Assembly: GCA_009667805.1 (NCBI GenBank)
Contig: CM019064.1
Coordinates: 78,428,400 to 78,492,399 of the forward strand
DNA length: 64,000 bases
Direction of reading: 5' to 3'
Source of the DNA: Leptobrachium leishanense
Lineage: Eukaryota; Chordata; Amphibia; Anura; Megophryidae
Within the stretch, counting starts at the first letter, position 1, and each line of letters begins with the position of its first letter. The notes beneath the pieces were generated by a model. The model was not told the origin of the DNA and searched no databases. It saw only the letters and a program-made list of their open reading frames with translations. Below, piece after piece: positions 11,901 to 22,637 of the stretch. The translations under genes and the position numbers were made by a program.

Positions 11901-12301
11901 CAGAGGGCGCAGGAGAAAGAGGACAGGCGCTGAGGGATTATGGGAATGAGGTTGCTGGGCTTGCAGGGAGGTGATTTATGTGCGATGGAGATAGGATGAG
12001 ATGGAAGTATTGGATGTGTTGTGGGGCCAGGGTTAGGGGATATGTCACCTGAATAGAGTAACAGCAGGAAGGTGAGAAAGAGAAGGTGGGAATGGGATTT
12101 GTGCGAGTGGGAGTGATTGGCAGCACGAGAGTTAGAGGGAGACCATGTTCTGAGGAAACAAAGGAGCTCATGTGAGGCCATCATGTGGGACGAGAGGAGG
12201 GAGGGAGAGATGCAGATAGTGTAGGGGTCGGTGGTAGAGGGGCAGGAGTTCCATTTAAGGAGAAAGGTAGAAGTAAAGAGCAGAAGCGTGAGAGAAAGCA
12301 T
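8968..12301 (-). pseudogene. L2 LINE ORF2: endonuclease-reverse transcriptase (broken)
   Basis: The N-terminal segment (11102-12301) carries a hydrophobic stretch, a 2A-like GDISPNPGP motif at 12023-12049, then the endonuclease blocks ALWNARSVCNKL, ALTETWL, AVIYRPPG, LILGDFNI and GHAIDLVF. A frameshift near 11310 moves the terminal SDHHLLSF block into the frame of 10755-11213. A second break near 10700 leads to the RT frame at 9301-10638 with [33 protein letters not shown] and the catalytic YADD. The C-terminal part (8968-9300) is again in another frame and has the usual L2 end RSLRS/FKRS-type helix region. Endonuclease nicks target DNA and RT copies the RNA there. At least three frame breaks make it inactive, but the catalytic motifs themselves survive. 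Confidence 0.85.
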
Positions 12302-12363
12302 GATATAGACGTGCGTTTACCCAGAGTAAAAGTGGGCCTTGCAGTTCCTTCCTCCAGTCCCGC

Positions 12364-12621
12364 AACTCCAGGAATCAACTCTGAGCGTCCACTTAAGATG
12401 CCACTGAACTCCAGGAATCAACTCTGAGCGTCCACTTAAGATGCCACTCAACTCCAGGAATCAACTCTGAGCGTCCACTTAAGATGCCACTGAAATCCAG
12501 GAATCAACTCTGAGCGTCCACTTAAGATGCCACTGAACTCCAGGAATCAACTCTGAGCGTCCACTTAAGATGCCACTGAACTCCAGGAATCAACTCTGAG
12601 CGTCCACTTAAGATGCCACTT
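12364..12621 (-). repeat. L2 5' UTR tandem array 1: 43 bp x 6
   Basis: Six head-to-tail copies start at 12364, 12407, 12450, 12493, 12536 and 12579. Each contains ATCAACTCTGAGCGTCCACT and AAGATGCCACT and they differ by only one or two bases. The array lies between the endonuclease frame and the second array, within the LINE 5' UTR. One more unit stands alone at 13248-13290, near the 5' end. Confidence 0.95.
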
Positions 12622-12829
12622 GAGGATGTCACAGGACCCAAGGCTCAGTGGAGCTGGTCTTAAATGTTATAAAGGGCGGACTGATTACTTTTTAACTGCC
12701 TAAATGCAAACACCTGAAGCTGGATGGGCTGTGTCAATAGGGCAGGAGATTCACATGCTAATTAGCAAAGCACATGGTGGAGAAAAACAAAAATAAATAA
12801 ACAGAAAAAAACCAAGGAAACGTTATAAT

Positions 12830-13196
12830 GTGGGTGCCTGCGAATACTGGGGGTCCTACCAGCAAAAGTATGCAGGAGATCAGTTGAGATGTGGGTGTCT
12901 GTGAATAATGGGTGATAATGTCTTACCAGCAAAAGTATGCAGGCGATCAGATGAGATGTGGGTGTCTGAATAATGGGTGATAATGTCCTACCAGCAAAAG
13001 TATGCAGGCGATCAGATGAGATGTGGGTGTCTGTGAATAATGGGTGATAATGTCTTACCAGCAAAAGTATGCAGGCGATCAGATGAGATGTGGGTGTCTG
13101 AATAATGGGTGATAATGTCCTACCAGCAAAAGTATGCAGGCGATCAGATGAGATGTGGGTGTCTGAATAATGGGTGATAATGTCCTACCTGTGGAG
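12830..13196 (-). repeat. L2 5' UTR tandem array 2: 65/67 bp x about 5.6
   Basis: Units begin with GTGGGTGTCT at 12830, 12891, 12958, 13023, 13090 and 13155. They are 61, 67, 65, 67 and 65 bp long followed by a partial one. The 65-bp and 67-bp forms differ by a GT dinucleotide in GTCTGTGAATAATG versus GTCTGAATAATG and appear in near-alternation. Each contains ACCAGCAAAAGTATGCAGG. Confidence 0.95.
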
Positions 13197-13247
13197 AGAG
13201 GAGACACAGGACTTAGGGATCGTGATGGCGTAGGGGATCTTGGATAA

Positions 13248-13290
13248 AACTCCAGGAATCAACTCTGAGCGTCCACTTAAGATGCCACTT
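13248..13290 (-). repeat. Isolated 43-bp unit at the L2 5' end
   Basis: This unit matches the units of array 1 and is followed by CTTGAGGATG just as the last array 1 unit is, so array 2 is bracketed by the same sequence on both sides. The LINE target duplication follows at 13295. Confidence 0.9.
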
Positions 13291-13373
13291 GAGGATGCAG
13301 TAGATGGCAAGAGAATCATGAGAGTTGTAGTTCAGTAACATCTGGGGCAGAGCTTGAAATTCCTACTATATAC

Positions 13374-13920
13374 TAACCACATGTGTTTGATACATTCTTT
13401 GTTTAGATCCAGATACAGTCCATGTATCTTTTATATGTCCAGAAAATCATGGAGAATCTGACGTCATTTAAACTATAAAAATACTGTATATTTACTACAT
13501 TCATACTCAAATAGACAATGAGATTAAGAAATAATCTCACAATACTTGAGATGGATTACTCCCCTGTATCATGAACTTTAGATCACGCCTGTATATGATA
13601 ATGTAAAGGTAATTGTGGGTAGACTTATTTTCAATTTTTTTGCTTGCGTTGTATTTTGCAAGGTCATCTGCAGTCACAGGCACCTGAACATCATTTTGAG
13701 TAAAATATGATCATTTTCATGGATTGTCTTTTTGTTGCCAACAGATTTTTAATACTACTGCTTTGTATATGAATGATCAGCTGCATTAAATATTGGTCAA
13801 AATATGTCAATAGTGACTAAAGGAAAAGAACGGCAAAACAATAAAAAGCTGTATAATCAAGCTATCAGGTAGACAAACAACTTGACATAAACTATTTCTA
13901 ATAATTATATATCACCTGAT
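13374..13920. other. Unassigned sequence
   Basis: AT-rich sequence in which I recognise no element or gene. Confidence 0.35.
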
Positions 13921-14340
13921 CTGATGCTATCAGTTCCTCCTACCTGCACCCCCAATTCTCGCCTTCAGGTCTTCTCCCAAGCTGCCCCCTTTCTATGGAA
14001 CTCCCTCCCACAACATTAGACTCTCCCCATCTCTCCAGTCCTTCAAGAAGTCTCTGAAAACCCATTACTTTAGAGAAGCCTATCAGCTCACTCCATGACC
14101 TCCCCACTGTAATTTCCTGTTCCTCTTCCCATTCAGCCCTCCTGCAACCCGCCACTTCACTTACCCTATTCACCCTCACCTAATGGGTCACCCCTCTCCT
14201 CTTAGATTGTAAGCTCTCAAGCAGGATCCTTCCCTCCTTCTGTTCTGTGTGTGTAACGTGTATATTTGTTATTCTGTCTCTCCCATTGTACAGTGCTAAG
14301 GTATTTGTTGAAACTTTATAAATACTTGTAACTGTAACCT
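13921..14340 (+). mobile_element. 5'-truncated LINE (L2-like) 3' fragment
   Basis: The plus strand encodes the tail of a LINE ORF2 (FKKSLKTHYFREAYQL near 14040-14095, then TGA), preceded by PKLPPF and a frameshifted RLSPSLQSF region. A 3' UTR follows with AGATTGTAAGCTC, CATTGTACAGTGCTAAGG and CTTTATAAATAC, typical of L2 tails in amphibians. It is a different subfamily from the full-length copy. Confidence 0.7.
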
Positions 14341-14436
14341 TCTAACATTAATCATATGAAGCACAAGAATTCCTTAGTCCCATCAGAAGTTACATATTTC
14401 CCTTGCGCTAGAATTTAACTGTGTAATTTACATATA

Positions 14437-16058
<1,622 letters not shown>

Positions 16059-16446
16059 TAGCTATAATAATGTGTGTGTGTATATAATGTTATTGTTTGT
16101 TTTACACTTTATGTAATTGTTTTTTTTTCTTAGTGTTGCAAATTCTTAGTATACAACTCTCAAACATGTAAGAAATGTTAAACCAATCATCACAGCAAAC
16201 ATAAACAACTATATAATGATCTGCAATCACTGGCAGTACAGGATATCTCATCATAATGTTCCCAAAATAACACATTTAGAAAATGTGACACGCAAACTTA
16301 CAAACACATACCTAAAGAAAAAATCTGCATGGTGAAAAACCCTTCAAAAATACTTTTATTAGAAAGGTACAAAAGACCAGGCTAAGAACCAATAACAGCA
16401 AAAAATATAAACATGGGTCATATTCCAAAGCTGGTGCTAACTTAAC
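16059..16446. other. Unassigned sequence between elements
   Basis: AT-rich with a short GTGTGT tract at 16071. Nothing else was recognised. Confidence 0.35.
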
Positions 16447-17288
16447 CAGAGCTGTTGTAAACTTATCATAGCCATTATAGGGCCCTATTACAATCTTCGC
16501 GCAAAAAAGTGCGCGTGTGCAAAAACGCATTAACGCGAGGGGCAAAACCCTTTGTGCAGAACGTCGTATTACAACGTTCGAGCAAATGTTGTGCGTTAAC
16601 GTTTAACGCGGATGGACCTGCGCGAGCCAGATGAACAGTGTGCGTCCTATACTTAACATTATGAGTGCAAATTCGTTCGTGCGCTGGTATGCGGATGGTA
16701 TTACAATCGATGCGAATCTTTTTACGAACGACGTTTGCGCGCATAATTTTAACGTCTTTGAAAAGCTGGTGGTAACTGCAAATAGGAACGTTCTGGCCAA
16801 AACGAAAAACACCAGCATGAAAAAAAAAAAATACAGCACAGTATAGTTACACATTCTACACATACCCAAACAATAAAATTGTTAATTTGTGCATGTTTTT
16901 ATTATTGCTGCAACATATACTGTATACACAGATTTACTTTGACAGGCGCAAAAACCTAAGTGAGTCAATTAAGGTAAATTAAGGTAAATTTATGTCAATT
17001 AAGGTTCTTAATTCTGATTGGCTGAATCCCACGAAAAAAAACAGTCCGCACACTGATTTACGTGCGCTACGTTACTGCGCGTGTAATACTCTTCGTTTTG
17101 CGCGTCGGTTTTACTAACTTTTTTTGAAGGATGAAAAAATGCTTTCGGTTCGTAATACCAGTGTTATTTTTCGCGCGATAACGCTTGACGCTGCGCGCTA
17201 AAAAAAAATTGCGCTGCCTGTACGAATTTGCGCGGAGAATGTAATAGAGCCCATAGTCCATAGAGGTGTTAAGTTTACAACAGCTCTG
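16447..17288. repeat. Outer inverted repeat enclosing a MITE
   Basis: AGAGCTGTTGTAAACTTA at 16448-16465 recurs in inverted orientation at 17270-17288. The inner MITE at 16480-17252 sits nearly symmetrically between the two arms. This looks like a palindromic element that received a later insertion at its centre, or a composite with extended ends. Confidence 0.65.
16480..17252. mobile_element. Non-autonomous DNA transposon with CG-rich ends
   Basis: The left end GGGCCCTATTACAATCTTCG and the right end (inverted: GGGCTCTATTACATTCTCCG) are terminal inverted repeats, extending into CGCGCAAA words. ATA occurs directly outside each end, a possible 3-bp target duplication. No transposase frame is present. 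The interior is rich in CGTTAACG-like words. The superfamily is uncertain. Confidence 0.7.
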
Positions 17289-18110
17289 TGTAATGATGTT
17301 GACAGAGACAACGTTTATCAGATTTTACTAATAATATTAACATTTACTAGTAATATCTGAAGCGTACGCATATAAGAATGCAAATTAATTTTCTATAATG
17401 TCTTGAGTTTTACTTTTTTGTTTAAATGTCAAAGCAGTAATATACGAATTTAGACATTTATATTGTGAGAAAAAGTAGAATTTAAGAGGTCGGTAAAGGA
17501 AGAATAAATACATCATTCACTTTTTAAATTGATTTTCTAAGTCTAGACTTGTCCAATTCATAAGGTGTAGAAAATATATAAAATCTTATGATGATGCTTT
17601 AAATCCAGGGCAACTGTACCCTATAAAACATTTGGCTGGTCTTTCAGGTGTAATTATTATTTTTATTTTATTTACATTTTCTTTCTTTCGGTTTATGAAC
17701 CGCCCCTCTCCCCTAGACTTGGCAATTCTTTCAGGAACTAAACAAACCTTGTTACGCTTTCAAACTGTTGAGTTTATCTTTTAAATATTTCCACAGAGCC
17801 GTGCATTAACATATAAAGCATTTCACTTAATACATAAAATGATCATTGTTAAAAGGATGATAATTTTGGGATAAACATAAACTCTTTCTAGTAAATATCA
17901 CGACCGTTCCAAAAATGACACACAACAGCTTTTGAAGAAATACAAATCACTTGTTGCCCAAACTATGATTGGCTGTTTATTGTTTGTAATTTTTAATTAT
18001 TCCATTGTATCCAAAAAAGCCGGTTCTGCTGTATTACTGATTTCATTTAACAATCTATGCGTTTGTCTACTGTGTTAAAGAGGCAAAAAGAGTCTCATTA
18101 GATAGTCCAT
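17289..18110. other. Unassigned sequence
   Basis: AT-rich with no recognised element or gene. Confidence 0.35.
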
Positions 18111-18114
18111 GAAC

Positions 18115-18770
18115 CCCTTCACTACCATGATCACGTATATCCGATATTCAAAAGCTCCTGCAGGAGCCTAAGACCACATAAGCCTGATCTGGACTTTTTC
18201 TGGAGCAATACAATGGAATTTTGTTTATTGAAAATTAAATTCATTAGTTTAAGGTTCCCAGAACATGTCTGTCATGAGTGTTATCTGAAAATTGCTGCAT
18301 ACCGGACAGCCAATGTGCTTCAGCTCACAGAACTACTTCCACTGTCCATAACAGACACTGAGCCAATCTGCTAGTGTGTCACAAACACATGCTACAGTAG
18401 GCTGGGTGGAGTAGAGGTAACATCACTGCTCTATAACCGTGGAGAGAGACTGTGGAGACACAGGTTTGAATCCTGGTGAGAGCACCTCTCCAGTAAGTGT
18501 CCTTGGGCAAGACACCTAACGGTACATACTCGCCACCCAGGACATACTTGAAAACGAGAGAAATCTCAATGTATCCTTCCTGGAAAAATCTTTTGTAAAA
18601 AAAAAAAAAAAACATTTGACCAGTTGGGGGAGTCCTCTGCCAGTCAAATGAACTTACTGTGGTGTATATACAGTAAAAATATATAGATGTTACACACATT
18701 ATTGCATCTGGCCAATGGAAAGTGGATTTCCATAAAACCACTGGGTCCTGACAGTGGTTTTATTAAGTGG
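18115..18770. mobile_element. TTAA-type MITE (CCCTTCACTACC family variant) carrying a SINE
   Basis: The left end CCCCTTCACTACCATGATC resembles the family at 1655, 18881 and 51965. The right end reads AAGTGGTTAA, and the CCACTGGGTCCTGACAGTGG block near it is matched in inverted orientation near 57145. AGCTCCTGCAGGAG near 18150 also recurs at 57422. A SINE is inserted at 18400-18612. The left TTAA has become GAAC. Confidence 0.55.
18400..18612 (+). mobile_element. tRNA-derived SINE, copy 1
   Basis: The 5' part is tRNA-like. A box A-like TGGAGTAGAGG lies at 18407-18417 and a box B-like GGTTTGAATCC at 18463-18473, spaced as in a polymerase III internal promoter. The body contains CCTTGGGCAAGACACCTAA, and the 3' tail AGGACATACTTGAAAACGAG followed by ATCTCAATGTATCCTTCCTG is shared with a LINE 3' end at 53311-53366. 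It ends in a poly(A) run. Confidence 0.85.
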
Positions 18771-18880
18771 TTAACAATATGAAAAATGTTTGTTTAAAAT
18801 AAATAATAATTTCAAGACCTAATCATCTATAATTTTCTGCAATCGCTGGTCCAAGGTTCACTATAAGGTCTATTCATTAA

Positions 18881-19572
18881 CCCCTTCACTACCAAGTGAT
18901 TTTTCAAAAAAACATAGTCAGAAACCAGTGTTTTTTTGTAAAATCACTTTTAATTATAAAGTAAGAAATATTTGAACTTATATCCATTGTATGTCTTACT
19001 GTAAATAACCTATTTTGGTCAGTAGATGGCGCCATCTACAGAGGTCTAAGTTACAGAGGTTTGAGCGGCAGGTCTATAGGTTTTTTCCCTGCATCAGCTG
19101 CTGACAGCTGTAGAAAGCCTGATACTAAAGAGCTTTCAGCAGCTGATTTTACAAACAGGGTTATTTAGACAGCAGTGAAAAGCAGGAGAATGACTGGAGA
19201 ATGGAAAATTCTAGGTCAAAATAGCCGATTTGAAAAGTGAGATGAAAGGGAGAACTTCTCTGGTTTGGCTATTTTGACCTAAAATTTTCCATTCTCCAGT
19301 CATTCTCCTGCTTTTCACCGCTCTCTGAATAACCCTGATAGTTTTAGATCTTTGGGCATTATGCCCACAGGGCTAAAACGTTGGGGGCATCTTCTGCAGC
19401 CCAAGAGAAAGCAAAATTATTTTGCAGCAAACAAATTTCATTTGCTTTTCGGCTGTAGGTCATTTTGAGATTTTCGCTTTTCGGCTGTAGGGCATTTCGA
19501 GATATCTTGATAATCGGGACATCAGATGCTGCCTTTGAAGCCCGAGATGTCTCAATATCAGTAGTGAAGGGG
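18881..19572 (+). mobile_element. TTAA-type MITE, copy B
   Basis: TTAA is present on both sides (18877-18880, 19573-19576). The ends are CCCCTTCACTACCAAGTGAT and the inverted GTAGTGAAGGGG. The interior matches copies at 1655 and 51965, including CAGTAGATGGCGCCATCTAC and GCCCACAGGGCTAAAAC. It is interrupted by a foldback MITE at 19156-19337. No coding capacity is seen. A piggyBac-type origin is inferred. Confidence 0.85.
19156..19337. mobile_element. Foldback MITE (CAGGGTTATT ends)
   Basis: Two arms of about 70 bp are near-perfect inverted repeats: CAGGGTTATTTAGACAGCAG on the left and the inverse of CAGGGTTATTCAGAGAGCGG on the right, both continuing through AATGACTGGAGAATGG and TAGGTCAAAATAGCC. 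Only about 35 bp separate them. It interrupts the TTAA-type MITE between GATTTTAC and AGTTTTAG, sequence that is continuous in copy A. Confidence 0.85.
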
Positions 19573-19971
19573 TTAAAGGTGAATTGGCAGGAGAAATGAA
19601 ATTTCTATGTCAAATTCTCCCATTTATCTCACTTTCCAAATCAGCTATTTGGTCTAGATTGCTCTCTTATCCTGAAATTCAACTGTAGTGAATAGACCTG
19701 TAAATCTTTGGCTAGATCTAGAATCAAGCTTCTACACATGAGAACATTGAGCTCGAATGACATGAGATTCTATAGGTGTTACTGACAGAAAGTCAGGACA
19801 CAGTGCTTTATAAGTATACCCCAATAAGTCATGAAACAGCAACTTTGGTGAAACGTTGACAGCAATAAGGGCAGTTTATAGTTGAACCATAAGCAGTGCT
19901 GTATCTTGGCCTAGGCCGACAAGGCGTGTGTGTTTGCAGGAGTGAATCAGAGAGGAGATTGTTCTGTCAGG

Positions 19972-20285
19972 GTGTATCAGTGACGGTGTAGGAGATTTCT
20001 GGGAATTAGAATCTGTGTTGGCACTGCCAGGCTATCAGGGACAGTGTGTTGCAGTGAGTTGTAGGAGATTTCTGGGAATTTTAATCTGTCTTGGCACTGC
20101 CAGGCTATCAGGGACAGTGTGTTGCAGTGAGTTGTAGGAGATTTCTGGGAATTTGAATCTGTCTTGGCACTGCCAGGCTATCAGGGACAGTGTGTATCAG
20201 TGAGTTGTAGGAGATTTCTGGGAATTTGAATCTGTCTTGGCACTGCCATGCTATCAGGGACAGTGTGTATCAGTGAGTTCTACCA
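19972..20285 (+). repeat. Tandem repeat, about 71 bp x 4
   Basis: Four units carry GTAGGAGATTTCTGGGAATT, then CTTGGCACTGCCAGGCTATC and AGGGACAGTGTG. Units 2 to 4 differ at only a few bases; the first and the last partial unit are more diverged. Confidence 0.9.
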
Positions 20286-20354
20286 GAGTTCAGCAAATTA
20301 GAATCTGTCTTGGCACAGCCTGTTATCAGTGTGTCTCTTCTGCATTCCCAAAAC

Positions 20355-20700
20355 CTCCACCACTGCACTCTTCCACAATACCTCAGAGGGGTTACGGTGT
20401 GAAGGCACTTGCTGCCACCAAAGGCAAAATATTTGGGTGCACTGCCACTGACGCCTATACCAGATTCATATCATTTTACTATTGGACCGCAGGGTCCACC
20501 ACTGCACTCTTCCACAATACCACAGAGGGGTTACGGTGTGAAGGCACTTGTGCCACCAAAGGCAAAATATTTGGGTGCACTGATGCCTGTTTGCCAGATA
20601 TGCCAGATTCATATCATTTTAATATTTGACCGCAGGGTCCAACCCTGCACTCTACACAATACCACAGAGGGGTTACGGTGTGACGGCACTGTTGCCGACA
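20355..20700 (+). repeat. Tandem repeat, about 142 bp x 2.5
   Basis: Units begin around CACTGCACTCTTCCACAATA at about 20361, 20502 and 20645 and include CAGAGGGGTTACGGTGTGA and AAGGCAAAATATTTGGGTGC. The open frames in this stretch follow from the repeat and have no recognisable domain. Confidence 0.85.
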
Positions 20701-21120
20701 CTAAAGGCCCAATTTTAAAGCACCTATTGTTACTTTCATCCAAAGCCTGCATAAGTTTCATCATAATTTAGCCCAAAAAATCACTAAACTTGTTCTGCGT
20801 GTCCTAAAACGTCTCCTCTTTTCATACAGGCTGCCGCCCCAAGCAGTTGTTTATGAATAAATTAAAGGAAAACCATTTACTGTCATTTGAAATGTATTTT
20901 TTTTGTTTTTAAATGTTTCTATACATTCTACAAATCCGCCACTTCACGGGCAGGTTATGGGGACCTCCTAGGCACGATATTTGAAGGAATTTTTCGTTTT
21001 TATTCTTAACCTTTATTTCATGGAAAACTCACTGTTCCTTTAAAAACTTTTTTTTTTTTACCTTTTGTCCTTGTTTCCTGTCCCCCAGGGCACTACCAGG
21101 ACCCCCATACACCTTTTATG
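20701..21120. other. Unassigned sequence
   Basis: No gene or element boundary was identified. Confidence 0.3.
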
Positions 21121-21290
21121 GCAAATATCTAGCAATATCTGGCACTCCAAAAATCGAACGTTCAGGTCCCATTGACTTGCATTGAGATCGGATCGTGTTC
21201 GCGTCCGAACTCGAACTTTTGAAATTGTTCGAGTTCGAATGCAAACCGAACACAGGGGTGTTCGGCTCATCCCTAATTACCATAGCATTA
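21121..21290. mobile_element. End fragment of a Harbinger-type MITE
   Basis: The right boundary GTGTTCGGCTCATCCCTAA is the inverse of a TTAGGGATGAGC-type end like that of the 3462-7537 element. The internal part has GTTCGAGTTCGAA and TCCGAACTCGAAC words. The left half was not found. Confidence 0.45.
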
Positions 21291-21817
21291 AATTCCACAG
21301 CTAATACATATATAATAGCGATACTAGGCGATAGTGCAGGAGACCCGTATACAGGTATTTTTGCAAAAAGTTTAGTAAAAATGCAAAATTCTCTCGCACG
21401 GAGGGGGGGATGGGGGGCCCTTCATGGATTCTTGCACCGGAGCCCTGAGGTTTCTAGTTACGCCTCTGCTATAAAAGCGAGCAGCAGCCAGGCCTTCACT
21501 CAGTGAGGGCAGGCTGGCTTCGATGAGCAGCAATCACTGCCTGACACCACGCCCCTGTCAGCTGACATCAGCCAGGGAGGAGCCGACTGCCCACGCACAG
21601 CAATGACAGGCTGTGGACTCGGGAAACAGGGACCCCATAGATACTGCTGGCCTCCAGCCTCTCCCAGCATGCCCAGCCAGCCCCTATGGCCCATCTATTA
21701 CACTGCCACCAGTTGATGCCACCTGACAGGCATTCTGCAGCATCCTGATCTGATAAGAGGTGCCTCCTTTAATGTTTGAGCTGAGGGCATTTCTTGGTGA
21801 GTGACTAACACACAACC
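21291..21817. other. Old repeat fragments, unassigned
   Basis: The segment GGAGCCCTGAGGTTTCTAGT followed by TACGCCTCTGC near 21440 resembles the end of a degraded DNA-element (low confidence). No gene is evident. Confidence 0.3.
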
Positions 21818-22035
21818 TCCACATATACTGTCACCATACTGCTTCCTTCCATATATATTGTCACCATACTGCCTCTCTATATACTGTCACCATACTGCTT
21901 CCGTCCATATATACTGTCACCATACTGCCTCTCTACATACTGTCACCATACTGCTTCCCTCCATATATACTGTCAGCATACTGCTTCTGTCCATATATAC
22001 TGTCACCATACTGCCTCTCTCCATATATACTGTCC
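21818..22035 (+). repeat. Tandem repeat, about 26-28 bp x 8
   Basis: Units of the type CCATATATACTGTCACCATA followed by CTGCCTCT or CTGCTTCC recur eight times. The open frame across it only reflects the repeat. Confidence 0.9.
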
Positions 22036-22441
22036 ACAATACATGTCATGTAGTCCTGATTTAATCATTCCTTTTTATTCAACTAAATTTAAAATAAAAA
22101 GATTTTTTGTGATATCAGTGTGGTGCTTGTTATTCAGTTTTAATTAAACTTTATGTATCCTATATACTAAGGGCAGCCCCAATTTTGACAGCAAATCTCT
22201 CTGTCCCTGTTTTACCCTAATCTCCCTCTTTTTAAGGGCTCCTCCATATACTGGGTTTGGGTTGTCTTTAAGGAATCCTCTGTAGGTTGTTTCTGGATGT
22301 CTTTAGACCCTCCTCCATATTCGGGGTGTGTAGATGTTTATAGGGGCTCCTCCATATGTGTGTGCATGTCTCTGCCAATGAGTTATGCGATCATACCTTT
22401 TACTGTTCTAGTTGTTTTTTTGCGGTTTTACTTAATGTACC

Positions 22442-22637
22442 GGCTGGGTGGAGTAGAGGTAACATCACTGCTCTGCGTGGAGAGAGCCTGTGGAGACATG
22501 GGCTTGATCCCCAGGAGCACCTCTCCAGTAAGCGTCCTTGGGCAAGACACCTAACGGTACATACTCGCCACCCAGGACATACTTGAAAACGAGCGAAATC
22601 TCAATGTCTCTTTCCTGGTAAAATCCCTTTTCAAAAA
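22442..22637 (+). mobile_element. tRNA-derived SINE, copy 2
   Basis: The copy matches the SINE at 18400 from GGCTGGGTGGAGTAGAGG to TTTCCTGGTAAAATCCCTTTT, including CCTTGGGCAAGACACCTAA. Part of the tRNA-like arm is deleted (GCTCTGCGTGG) and the box B has degraded to GGGCTTGATCC. The 3' tail is again the LINE-like one. Confidence 0.85.

Larger units (their letters stand above)
8889..13294 (-). mobile_element. Full-length L2-clade LINE, minus strand
   Basis: An 8-bp target duplication ATGCAGTA flanks the insertion (8881-8888 and 13295-13302). On the minus strand the order is a 5' UTR with tandem arrays (13294 to about 12305), an apurinic-type endonuclease frame, a reverse-transcriptase frame, and a 3' end with GCGCTTTATAAAT and an (AAT)n tail at 8889-8904. 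The 3' end motif and the RT sequence ([24 protein letters not shown]) match L2-type LINEs. At about 4.4 kb it looks complete in structure although the reading frame is broken. Confidence 0.85.
8820..13365. mobile_element. Short hAT-type MITE (about 132 bp) split by the L2 LINE
   Basis: The left part (8820-8888) starts CAGGGATCTCAAACTCTGAC and reads CCAGATGTT. The right part (13295-13365) ends with the inverted counterparts, AACATCTGG and GCAGAGCTTGAAATTCCT. CTTTATAC at 8812-8819 and CTATATAC at 13366-13373 match at 7 of 8 positions, which is the 8-bp target size of hAT elements. Removing the L2 insertion (8889-13294) and one copy of its target duplication restores a continuous MITE of about 132 bp. 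Confidence 0.75.
18866..19699. mobile_element. Outer foldback MITE (AGGTCTATTCA ends)
   Basis: AGGTCTATTCA begins at 18866 and its inverse TGAATAGACCT ends at 19699. The left arm is cut almost at once by the TTAA-type MITE; the rest (19577-19699) contains a GAAATTTCTATGTCAAATTC block related to the arms of the innermost MITE at 19156. It is therefore the oldest layer of a three-level nest. Confidence 0.6.

Noticed and set aside
9587..12427. Plus-strand frames up to 115 codons over the LINE
   Set aside because: They are antisense shadows of the L2 endonuclease and RT.
12364..13196. CRISPR-like regularly spaced repeats
   Set aside because: Units are contiguous with no unique spacers, belong to a LINE 5' UTR, and the genome is eukaryotic.
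13940..14179. A minus-strand frame of 79 codons
   Set aside because: It is antisense to a LINE ORF2 tail.
18407..18473. A tRNA gene
   Set aside because: Only box A- and box B-like motifs are present; the arms do not form a cloverleaf and the unit continues into a SINE body with a LINE tail.
20237..20771. Two overlapping frames of 120-130 codons
   Set aside because: They translate the 142-bp tandem repeat in two frames and carry no domain.
21801..22064. An 87-codon plus-strand frame
   Set aside because: It translates a 26-28 bp tandem repeat.
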